Source: an uncultured Latescibacterota bacterium | Lineage (GTDB): Bacteria > Latescibacterota > UBA2968 > UBA8231 | DNA length: 64,000 nt | Reading direction: 5' to 3' | Assembly (NCBI GenBank): GCA_951813615.1 | Contig: OX638377.1 | Span: 3,100,001 to 3,164,000, forward strand | Notes under the pieces: model-generated | What the model saw: only the letters and a program-made list of their open reading frames with translations | What the model was told of the DNA's origin: nothing | Database searches by the model: none | Translations under genes and position numbers: made by a program | Shown: in pieces, positions 35,999 through 43,252 of the stretch | Layout: each line of letters opens with the position of its first letter | Position numbering within the stretch: the first letter of the stretch is position 1

Positions 35999-36292
35999 GG
36001 GTAAAACCTCGTGACGAACTAGGAGGGAGAGAGTGCTGTCAAGACAAAAGTCTGACCGCGGCGAGGCGACAAATAACAGCGGGAGTGTATCGAGAAAATC
36101 GCCCCTTGTCAAATGACAGGGATTGACCAAGGACGGGAGAGGCGATATTTTAAAAAGGTTTAGCTTCTTAGACGAGATGGCAGCGATTTCTTAGTAGTGA
36201 ATCGCCCCCCCATCCATTAAGAAGCCTATCTTCATTCAATTCATGCAACAACGCCCATCCCAATCACCAATTCACCCAAATACGGAATTCCA

Positions 36293-37321
36293 ATGAACAT
36301 CCCCGGTACGGACCGTCCCTTCGTCGTCATCGGCGAAAACATCCACACCACCCGCGTCATCTTGCGCAAAGGCAAGCTCATCGGCGCAGACCCCCAAGGC
36401 GTCGAATCGGTGCGCTTCCGCGACGCCAACAACAAGCGCCGCTTCCTCCAGATTCCCGAAGCAGTCAAAACAACCCAAGACTACGAGGAAGGCCGCGTCA
36501 AACACCTCAAGATCGCCGTGCAACAAGCCATGCTCGGCAATGCGGATGCCCTCGACTACCTCCGTCGCCAAGTGCAGCGCCAAGAAGCGGCCGGCACCGA
36601 TTTTCTCGACCTCAATGTCGATGAGATATCCCTCAAGCCCACAGAGCGGCAAGAGGCCATGCGCTGGTTGGTGCAAGCGGTATCGGCCATGTCGCCGACG
36701 GCACTAGCCATTGACTCCTCCCAGCTAGACACCCTCGCAGTCGGCCTCGAAGCCGGGGCCGACCACCCCCAGCGCTTGCTGCTCAACTCTGCGTCTTTAG
36801 AGCGGCCCGAAGCCCTAGAGCTGGCCAAACGGTACAACGCCCAAGTCATCATCACCTCGGCGGGCGAGTCCGGCATGCCGCAAAGCGCTGAGGAACGAAT
36901 TGACCACGCTCGGCAAATGGTAGATAAAGCCCTCGCCTTGGGGTTGCAGCTCGCCGACTTGTATATCGACCCCCTGATCTTCCCCATCTCGGTTGATGCG
37001 CAATTCGGCCACCACGCTTTTGACGCCATCCGCCAATTGCGCGACGAGTTGGGTGCCGACGTCCACATCACAGGCGGCTTCTCCAACGTCTCCTTCGGCC
37101 TGCCCTGCCGGCACTTGATCAACGACGTCTTCCTGCTGCTAGCCATCGAAGCCGGAGCCGACAGCGCAATCATGGATCCGACTACCACCTCGCTAGCCGA
37201 GCTATTTGCCTTCGACCGCCAAGCCCGTCCCTACCAACTCGCCGAGGATATGCTGCTGGGCCGAGACGAGTACTGCGCCGCCTTCCTCCGCGCTTATCGC
37301 AAGGGCGAGCTCGCCGCCTAA
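36293..37321 (+). CDS. Methyltetrahydrofolate:corrinoid methyltransferase (pterin-binding TIM barrel)
   Basis: 342 residues of the dihydropteroate-synthase-like superfamily, MeTr/MtgA/MtvA branch. Family motifs are VIGENIHTTR at the N-terminus, FLDLNVDE (pterin Asp/Asn), LAIDSSQLDTL, LLLNSASL, LYIDPLIFPIS, and ITGGFSNVSFGLPCR with NDVFLLLAIEAGADSAIMDP. It moves methyl between a Co(I)/methyl-corrinoid protein and H4folate. The corrinoid protein in the 23.8-29.7 kb operon is the natural partner in this window. It stands at the head of a rightward group with an esterase and a homocysteine methyltransferase. Confidence 0.9.
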   Translation: MNIPGTDRPFVVIGENIHTTRVILRKGKLIGADPQGVESVRFRDANNKRRFLQIPEAVKTTQDYEEGRVKHLKIAVQQAMLGNADALDYLRRQVQRQEAAGTDFLDLNVDEISLKPTERQEAMRWLVQAVSAMSPTALAIDSSQLDTLAVGLEAGADHPQRLLLNSASLERPEALELAKRYNAQVIITSAGESGMPQSAEERIDHARQMVDKALALGLQLADLYIDPLIFPISVDAQFGHHAFDAIRQLRDELGADVHITGGFSNVSFGLPCRHLINDVFLLLAIEAGADSAIMDPTTTSLAELFAFDRQARPYQLAEDMLLGRDEYCAAFLRAYRKGELAA

Positions 37322-37443
37322 TCCGTTGGTCATTATTGGCCTTATCCCGTAGATTAAAAATTGGACTTCGGGCGGGATCGTCGCCTACGTGTGGGCCTCT
37401 GTTACCGTCGATCTGTAGATCGCGAACGGAAAGGAGGATCAAT

Positions 37444-38358
37444 ATGCGGAACAACAAAATCTGTACCTTTGCTGCTCTGTTGTCCCTGATATTCGCCGCC
37501 TGCGGCGAAACACCCCAAACCGAGTTGGTCTCCGATCTGAGCGATAATCACATCGTCCACACGTTAGGCGGCGAACGCCCGGCCCTTTTAGTCCTCCCAG
37601 CCGACCACGATCACGAGACGCCCATTCCACTCGTGCTCAGCCTACACGGCTTTACCAGTGATTTGACCGAACACGACCGCTATTTCGGCCTGTCAAAGCG
37701 GGTGAACGACGATCGCTTCGCCCTCATTATGGCCAACGGCACGCTCGACCCCGATGGCAAGCGCTTCTGGAACGCCACGGACTTTTGCTGCGACCTCCAC
37801 AACACCCAAGTCGATGACGTGCAGTACCTTGCCGGGCTGCTTGAAGAGGCCGCCACGCATATCGCCGTGGAGCGCATCTTTGCCCTCGGGCACTCCAACG
37901 GCGGCTTTATGTCCTACCGACTCGCCTGCGAAGGCATCCCGGGCCTAGTCGCCATTGCCAGCCTCGCCGGAACCTCCTTTAGCGACCCCTCCCGTTGTGC
38001 CTTCGCATCTCCGGTTTCAGTGCTGCAAATCCACGGCACGGCCGACAAAGTCGTAGCCTACGATGGGAGCGCTGGAGAGCAGGAGTACGCCGGCGCAGAA
38101 GAAGTCGCACTGCGCTGGGCTGCACTCGCCCGCTGCGACCTCACCGATCCAGAAACCCTGCCCCCGCTCGACCTCGACCAAGGCATCGACGGCCCCGAGA
38201 CGGTCCGCACCCGCTACCGCACGGGCTGCCGCCACGACGTCACCATCGAGTTGTGGACCATAGAGCAAGGCTCGCACGTTCCGAACTTTGCGCCGGACTT
38301 TGGCCAACACTTGCTCAAGTGGCTATTCAGCGACTCCCGCATCGATACCTTATCTTAG
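37444..38358 (+). CDS. Poly(3-hydroxybutyrate) depolymerase-like esterase lipoprotein (LpqC/CE1 type)
   Basis: 304 residues from the ATG at 37444, which has AAAGGAGG upstream. The leader ends LIFAAC with lipobox C20. The alpha/beta-hydrolase core has LVLSLHGFTSDL (oxyanion), the nucleophile elbow LGHSNGGFM, the acid in GTADKVVAYDG, and the His in EQGSHVPNF. FCCDLHNTQVDDVQYL is the family's disulfide/Asp segment. Substrates may be feruloyl/acetyl esters or short polyesters. Its position inside a one-carbon gene group appears incidental. Confidence 0.87.
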   Translation: MRNNKICTFAALLSLIFAACGETPQTELVSDLSDNHIVHTLGGERPALLVLPADHDHETPIPLVLSLHGFTSDLTEHDRYFGLSKRVNDDRFALIMANGTLDPDGKRFWNATDFCCDLHNTQVDDVQYLAGLLEEAATHIAVERIFALGHSNGGFMSYRLACEGIPGLVAIASLAGTSFSDPSRCAFASPVSVLQIHGTADKVVAYDGSAGEQEYAGAEEVALRWAALARCDLTDPETLPPLDLDQGIDGPETVRTRYRTGCRHDVTIELWTIEQGSHVPNFAPDFGQHLLKWLFSDSRIDTLS

Positions 38359-38372
38359 ACGGAGACAACCCT

Positions 38373-39362
38373 GTGTCCCTTTTCCTCCAGCGCCTCGACG
38401 ACCCGCATCCCCTCTTGTACGACGGCGGCTTTGGCTCCGAGCTTTTCGCCCGCCAAATCGAACTGACCAACTCCACCCTCGCCAACGAAAGCTATCCAGA
38501 GGAGGTCGTCGATATCCACGCCGAATACATTGCCGCAGGTGCCGATTGCATTGGTACCAATACCTTCGTCGCCTCTGAGCTGCACCTCGCCATGGCCGAC
38601 AAAGACCCGACCCAAGCCGGTGCGCTGGCCCGACGCGGAGCCGAGTTGGCGCAACGAGCCCGAGAACTCGGCGGACGTGACGTCTTCATCGCCGGCTCCA
38701 TCGGCCCCTCCCCTGGGGCCATCGAGGCCGACGCCGGCAGTACGGATTTCGGCATTGCCAACGACAAGGTCCGCGTCGCGCATCAGCGCATCATCGACGC
38801 GCTCTGCGAAGGCGGAGTCGATTTTTTTTCCATTGAGACCCAGTTTTCAGCCGTCGAAGCGGCCATGATCTGCGACATTGCCCGCCAGACCGGCCTGCCC
38901 ATTGCCGTCAACCTCGCGCTCAAATACACGCAAGATCGCAAAAGCAAGCAGGTAGTCTATCGCACCGATTGGGGGCACTCAGTCGCCGACCTTTTGGACG
39001 TACTCGCCTCGGGCCAATACTCCGGCGGCGACAACCTCCTCGACCACGTCCACCTCGTCGGGGTCAACTGCGGCGCTGAAACCCGGCGCAGCGAACACAC
39101 CGGCATGCCGTACGCCCTCCACGGCGTCGAGCAGTTTAAGGCCGCCATGCAGGAGCGCGGCCTCGACAAGAAGCTGATTACCTATCCCAACGCCGGTATG
39201 CCGCAGCTCAACAGCGCCCTCCGCACCATCTACTCGCAAAGCCCCGAGGAAATGGCCGCGTTTATCCCAGACTTAGCGACCGCTGGCGTCCAGATCATCG
39301 GCGGCTGTTGTGGCACCACGCCGGATCACATCCGCGCCTTTCGCCGAGCACTCGACCCATGA
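38373..39362 (+). CDS. Homocysteine S-methyltransferase-family protein
   Basis: 329 residues from the GTG at 38373, which has GGAG eight bases upstream; the open frame extends further back only through the esterase gene. TIM-barrel Pfam S-methyl_trans domain: LLYDGGFGSELFARQI, ADCIGTNTF, FIAGSIGPSPGA. Zn2+ cysteines are C233 (GVNCG) and C312-C313 (GGCCGTTPDH). The enzyme moves methyl to homocysteine or a similar thiol from a betaine-, sulfonium- or folate-type donor. Lying between the folate:corrinoid methyltransferase and PF13769 genes, it probably takes part in methyl flow to methionine. ATGA overlap with the next gene. Confidence 0.9.
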   Translation: MSLFLQRLDDPHPLLYDGGFGSELFARQIELTNSTLANESYPEEVVDIHAEYIAAGADCIGTNTFVASELHLAMADKDPTQAGALARRGAELAQRARELGGRDVFIAGSIGPSPGAIEADAGSTDFGIANDKVRVAHQRIIDALCEGGVDFFSIETQFSAVEAAMICDIARQTGLPIAVNLALKYTQDRKSKQVVYRTDWGHSVADLLDVLASGQYSGGDNLLDHVHLVGVNCGAETRRSEHTGMPYALHGVEQFKAAMQERGLDKKLITYPNAGMPQLNSALRTIYSQSPEEMAAFIPDLATAGVQIIGGCCGTTPDHIRAFRRALDP

Positions 39363-39640
39363 TTCAGTACCAAGTCCTCTACTGGCGCGACATCCCCGTG
39401 CAAATCAAGCTCTTTGCCGGTCGCCGACCAAGCTCGCACACCCTACCCGACCGCTTCCAATTGGCGATCGATCGCATCGCCATGCAGGAGGGGCTGGTGG
39501 GCTCCGACGCCTATTTGGATCAGTGGCATTGGTCCGCAAAGCAAGAGCGCGTCGGCACGCCCGAAGACGTGCTACAAACGCTCTTGCGCGAAACCGAAGA
39601 GGAAGGCGACCGCATCCTCGCCGCGTATAAACGATCGTGA
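39359..39640 (+). CDS. PF13769-type small protein ('virulence factor' domain)
   Basis: 93 residues. The ATG overlaps the upstream TGA (ATGA), and the end overlaps mnmG (GTGA). The pattern [16 protein letters not shown], then [17 protein letters not shown], then [11 protein letters not shown] matches the small domain named 'virulence factor' in Pfam. In many Proteobacteria it is encoded beside MTHFR, corrinoid and folate methyltransferase genes. The molecular role is unknown; its coupling to the homocysteine methyltransferase gene here fits that context. Confidence 0.8.
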   Translation: MIQYQVLYWRDIPVQIKLFAGRRPSSHTLPDRFQLAIDRIAMQEGLVGSDAYLDQWHWSAKQERVGTPEDVLQTLLRETEEEGDRILAAYKRS

Positions 39641-41520
39641 TCTTCTACGACAAAGCGTACCAAGTCATCGTCGTCGGCGGCGGCCACGCCGGCACCGAGG
39701 CCGCACTCGCCGCGGCGCGCATGGGAGCCGAGACCCTGCTCCTAACCATGAACTTGGACACCATTGGCCAGCTGTCCTGCAACCCGGCTATCGGCGGGAT
39801 CGGCAAGGGGCACATCGTCAAAGAAATCGACGCGCTCGGCGGCCAGATGGCCGTCAACATCGACCGCACTGGCATCCAATTTCGCCGCCTCAACACCTCG
39901 CGCGGGCCGGCTGTGCGCGCCTCGCGGGCCCAAGCCGACAAAAAGGACTACCAATTTGAGTTGAAGTATTCCTGTGAACAACAGGAGCATCTCGACATCC
40001 GCCAAGGCATGATGGAGAGCTTGCTAATTGAAGACGGAACCGTCCAAGGCATCGGCGTCAAGGGCGGCATCGCCTATCGCAGCCGCACCGTCATCCTCAC
40101 GACCGGCACCTTCCTCCGTGGCAAAATCCACGTCGGCGATTTCTCCTACAGCGCCGGTCGCGCCGGCGAGACTGCCGCCGAAAAAGCCGCCGAGGGCTTG
40201 GTCGCGCTCGGCTTTGAAACCGGCCGTCTCAAAACGGGCACCCCTCCGCGTGTCAACGGCCGCACCCTCGACTTTGCCGCGTTTGAAAAACAGCCCGGCG
40301 ACGACCCGCCGCGCCCCTTTTCCTATGCGGTGCAAAAGATCACCCAGCCGCAAATGCCCTGCTGGATCACCTACACCAACGCCCACACCCACGAACTCGT
40401 CCAAGACAACTTGGCGCGCTCGGCCATGTACAGCGGGCGCATCGAGGGCATCGGCCCGCGCTACTGCCCCTCCATAGAGGACAAAATCGCGCGCTTTGCC
40501 GACAAGGAACGGCACCAAGTTTTCGTCGAGCCAGAGGGGCGTCGCACCCTCGAATTTTATCTCAACGGCCTGTCGATGAGCCTGCCGGAGGCCCTGCAAC
40601 CCCGGATCGTGCGCTCCCTGCCCGGCCTTGAACGGGCTGAGATCCTGCGCCCGGCGTACGCGGTCGAATACGATTACGCCCCGCCGACCCAACTCTATCC
40701 ACACCTAGAGACCAAGCGCGTGGCCAATCTCTTCTTCGCCGGTCAGATCAACGGCACCACCGGCTATGAAGAAGCAGCGGCCCAAGGGATTATGGCCGGC
40801 ATCAACGCCGTGCTCAAGGCTCGCGGTGACGACCCGCTGGTGCTCACACGCGCCGATGCGTACATCGGCGTCCTAATCGACGACCTCGTGACCAAAGGCA
40901 CGCTGGAGCCGTACCGCATCTTCACCTCGCGCGCCGAACACCGCCTGCTCTTGCGCGAGGACAATGCCGACGACCGCCTGATGGCCAAGGGCCGAGCACT
41001 GGGATTGATCGGCGACGACCTATGGCACCAGTTCCAAACCAAGCAGCAACAGGTCGCCGCCGAGCGCGAACGCCTCCAGCACGAGCGCGTCAAACCGACC
41101 GAAAAGGTGCAAGAGGTCTTGACGCGGCAGGGCACCACACCCATCACCGAATCGACCTCACTCGCCGAACTGCTGCGCCGCCCCCAACTCAATTACGACC
41201 ACCTCTGCGAATTCGCCCCGCCGCCACAGCCCCTCTCCCCGGACGCGGCCGAACACGTCGAAGCCGAGATCAAATACGCGGGGTACATCAAGCGCCAAGA
41301 GACCCAAGCGCAAAAGCTCAAGCGCCTCGAATCCCTGCGCCTGCCGACCGATTTTGACTTCGCCGCTTCTGGACTGAACATCTCAACCGAGGCGCGCCAA
41401 AAGCTCGCGGCGATCCGCCCCCAGACCCTAGGACAGGCGTCGCGCATTTCCGGGGTCTCGCCTGCGGACCTCGCTTCGCTCATGGTCTTCTTGCACGCCC
41501 ACACCCAATCCGCCCGCTAG
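39637..41520 (+). CDS. mnmG: tRNA uridine 5-carboxymethylaminomethyl modification enzyme MnmG (GidA)
   Basis: 627 residues, the normal length. GTG start overlapping the previous stop. FAD-binding Rossmann motif [19 protein letters not shown] at about 8-26, then [20 protein letters not shown] and [27 protein letters not shown] contains the second family signature, and the C-terminal helical domain follows ([24 protein letters not shown]). With MnmE it modifies U34 of several tRNAs using methylene-H4folate, glycine and FAD. The methylene-folate need is a loose link with the upstream folate genes. No mnmE or rsmG is adjacent. Confidence 0.97.
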   Translation: MIFYDKAYQVIVVGGGHAGTEAALAAARMGAETLLLTMNLDTIGQLSCNPAIGGIGKGHIVKEIDALGGQMAVNIDRTGIQFRRLNTSRGPAVRASRAQADKKDYQFELKYSCEQQEHLDIRQGMMESLLIEDGTVQGIGVKGGIAYRSRTVILTTGTFLRGKIHVGDFSYSAGRAGETAAEKAAEGLVALGFETGRLKTGTPPRVNGRTLDFAAFEKQPGDDPPRPFSYAVQKITQPQMPCWITYTNAHTHELVQDNLARSAMYSGRIEGIGPRYCPSIEDKIARFADKERHQVFVEPEGRRTLEFYLNGLSMSLPEALQPRIVRSLPGLERAEILRPAYAVEYDYAPPTQLYPHLETKRVANLFFAGQINGTTGYEEAAAQGIMAGINAVLKARGDDPLVLTRADAYIGVLIDDLVTKGTLEPYRIFTSRAEHRLLLREDNADDRLMAKGRALGLIGDDLWHQFQTKQQQVAAERERLQHERVKPTEKVQEVLTRQGTTPITESTSLAELLRRPQLNYDHLCEFAPPPQPLSPDAAEHVEAEIKYAGYIKRQETQAQKLKRLESLRLPTDFDFAASGLNISTEARQKLAAIRPQTLGQASRISGVSPADLASLMVFLHAHTQSAR

Positions 41521-41525
41521 CGCAT

Positions 41526-41565
41526 AAAAAAACGCTCCTGCACGACAACAGCCGTACAAGAGCGT
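41526..41565 (-). terminator. Terminator of the leftward bifunctional-nuclease gene
   Basis: An imperfect stem, ACGCTCCTGCACG paired with CGTACAAGAGCGT (41532-41565), is followed on the minus strand by a run of T (41532-41526). It lies between the convergent ends of mnmG and the nuclease gene; the T-run side serves the minus strand. Confidence 0.8.
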
Positions 41566-41591
41566 CCAAGCGCGGCGCAGCGTGAGCGCCT

Positions 41592-42293
41592 TTAGCTTTC
41601 GGACTCTAGCTCGCTGATGCGGTCGCGGACCTTGGCCGCCTGCTCGTAGGCCTCTTGGGCGATAAGCCAGTCCAAGTGCGCCTTGAGCTGTTCCAACTTG
41701 CTTATCGGCTCGCCGGTCTCCGGATCCACGAACGCCTCCGACGTTTCCTCGGCCCCTTCGTGCTCAGACCCTTCGGCCGCTGCGGGCGGATCCGGCGCTA
41801 CCTCGGGCACAGTGGCTTGTTCGCCCTCGGCCTCTTCGCCCTGGTCGGAATGCTCCAGCGTCTGGCCGGCCGCCTCCATTACTTCTGGAGTCATAAAGAG
41901 CGGCACGCCCAAAAGCGTGGCCACGATCATGCCGTCGCTGGGGCGACAGTCGAGGTAAAAGGATTGGCCCTGGGCCTGGACCAGCAGGTACGCGTGAAAA
42001 ACATCTTCTTTGAGCGTGTGAACTACCAACTTGTGGACCACAGCGTTGATTCGCTTGAGCAGGTTGCACAACAGATCGTGCGGCAGGGGCCGTGGCAAGG
42101 CGATTTTGCGCAGCGCCATGGCGAGAGCTTGGCCCTCAAAATGGCCGATCGTGATGGGCACCACGTTGTTTTCCGTACCCTTGAGCAAAACCAAGAACTT
42201 CTGCGGCATGCCCAAGCCCTGCTCCGCGTCTGGATAGGGGTACATGTCGAAAATGTCTACTGGAATTAGATGGCTTTCTTCGTCTTTCATCAC
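41592..42293 (-). CDS. Bifunctional nuclease-family (DUF151) protein with C-terminal UVR motif
   Basis: 233 residues. BFN/DUF151 domain at about 10-140: VLLKGTENNVVPITIGHFEG, then RPLPHDLLCNLLKRIN and LDCRPSDGMIVATLLGVPLF. An acidic, Pro/Ala/Glu-rich linker (about 145-190) leads to a UvrB/UvrC motif (LKAHLDWLIAQEAYEQAAKVRDRI). The domain pair is common in Bacteroidetes, Actinobacteria and FCB bacteria. The UVR motif suggests contact with UvrA/UvrB or Clp partners; nuclease activity is inferred from the family. A promoter is seen just upstream. Confidence 0.9.
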   Translation of the reverse strand: MMKDEESHLIPVDIFDMYPYPDAEQGLGMPQKFLVLLKGTENNVVPITIGHFEGQALAMALRKIALPRPLPHDLLCNLLKRINAVVHKLVVHTLKEDVFHAYLLVQAQGQSFYLDCRPSDGMIVATLLGVPLFMTPEVMEAAGQTLEHSDQGEEAEGEQATVPEVAPDPPAAAEGSEHEGAEETSEAFVDPETGEPISKLEQLKAHLDWLIAQEAYEQAAKVRDRISELESES

Positions 42294-42329
42294 TCGCGTA
42301 CCCTTGTATAGATTGCTGTTCTCGTCAGT

Positions 42330-42357
42330 AATATAGGCTTTTGCCGGGCAAATACAA
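42330..42357 (-). promoter_or_regulatory. Promoter of the bifunctional-nuclease gene
   Basis: On the minus strand TTGTAT (42357-42352) and TATATT (42335-42330) are 16 bases apart; the spacer holds a small hairpin, TTGCCCGGCAA. It lies about 37 bases before the ATG at 42293. Confidence 0.5.
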
Positions 42358-42362
42358 TTTCT

Positions 42363-43082
42363 TTAAATCAAGCCGCGCTCCTTCAAGCTGAGAAAATCAT
42401 CGCTGCCGATGATGAGGTGGTCCAGCACGTCAATGCCCATGATTTCTCCGGCCTGCACCAAGCGCCGTGTCAGGTTAATGTCGTCCTGGCTGGGTGACAC
42501 GTCGCCGGAAGGGTGGTTGTGCGCCAAGATCACGCTGGCCGCGGCCTGAGCTACGGCCGTGCGAAAGACCTCGCGTGGATGCACGATGGCCGAAGATAGA
42601 CTGCCGATGGACACGACCTCCTTGTGGATCACCTGATTGCGCGCGTTCAGATACAGGCAGAGAAAGTGCTCGCGCTGCTGATCTTTGATGTCGGACAGCA
42701 TGGACAGCGCGTCGCCGGGCGAGCTAATCACCGGCCGCACTCCCAAGCCCTTGTGCAATCCGCGACGCGCCAACTCGAACGTCGCAACTAAAACCCCAGC
42801 CTTGGCCTTGCCCAGCCCCTTGATCCGGCTCAATTGCCCCAAGTCCATGTCCACCAGCGATTCCTTGGGGTAATCGACGAGGATGCCTTCGGCCAATTCC
42901 ATCACGTGCCGACCGCGATACCCCGTCCCCAAGGCCACGGCCAACAGCTCCTGGTCCTTGAGCGCCTGCGGCCCCAAGCGCGCGAGCCGCTCCCGTGGCA
43001 GTTCGTCGCGGTGGACGGGCGGTCCTTCGCCCACCGTACGGGCAGTAAATTCGTAATCAATGGGCTGAGTTTGCGTTGGCAC
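42363..43082 (-). CDS. radC: RadC/MPN-domain protein
   Basis: 239 residues from the GTG at 43082, which has AAGGAGGA five bases upstream. The open frame reaches 43247, but that part is not RadC-like. An N-terminal helix-hairpin-helix region (IKGLGKAKAGVLVATFELARR) precedes the JAB1/MPN domain. JAMM residues are H188 and H190 in AHNHPSGD, with S198 and D201 in SPSQDD. The name comes from an old repair phenotype, and the biochemical role is still open. The neighbour is a BFN-UVR gene, another nucleic-acid-related protein. Confidence 0.94.
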   Translation of the reverse strand: MPTQTQPIDYEFTARTVGEGPPVHRDELPRERLARLGPQALKDQELLAVALGTGYRGRHVMELAEGILVDYPKESLVDMDLGQLSRIKGLGKAKAGVLVATFELARRGLHKGLGVRPVISSPGDALSMLSDIKDQQREHFLCLYLNARNQVIHKEVVSIGSLSSAIVHPREVFRTAVAQAAASVILAHNHPSGDVSPSQDDINLTRRLVQAGEIMGIDVLDHLIIGSDDFLSLKERGLI

Positions 43083-43200
43083 GGCGCGTTCCTCCTTGGG
43101 CAAAGCTGTGGCAAAAAACCACGCTAATGTAGCGTCCAGTCCCCACGAGCCTCTAGGCACTAGACGCAACCGACGTATAAGCAGAATCTGTGCCACCTCC

Positions 43201-43229
43201 TTGCTCCACTCCGCCCCCCCTCCTATATT
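43201..43229 (+). promoter_or_regulatory. Promoter of the lnt-tatC gene
   Basis: TTGCTC (43201-43206) and TATATT (43224-43229) are 17 bases apart. The predicted transcript starts near 43236, leaving a very short leader before the ATG at 43253, with no visible Shine-Dalgarno sequence. Confidence 0.5.
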
Positions 43230-43252
43230 TTGCGCATTACCCCCCACTGCCG

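Noticed and set aside
40024..40704. 226-codon open frame on the minus strand
   Set aside because: Antisense to the conserved core of mnmG; no family pattern.
41592..43082. Cluster of defence nucleases (BFN-UVR and RadC)
   Set aside because: Both families are common housekeeping or repair genes in this kind of bacterium; no other defence gene lies nearby.
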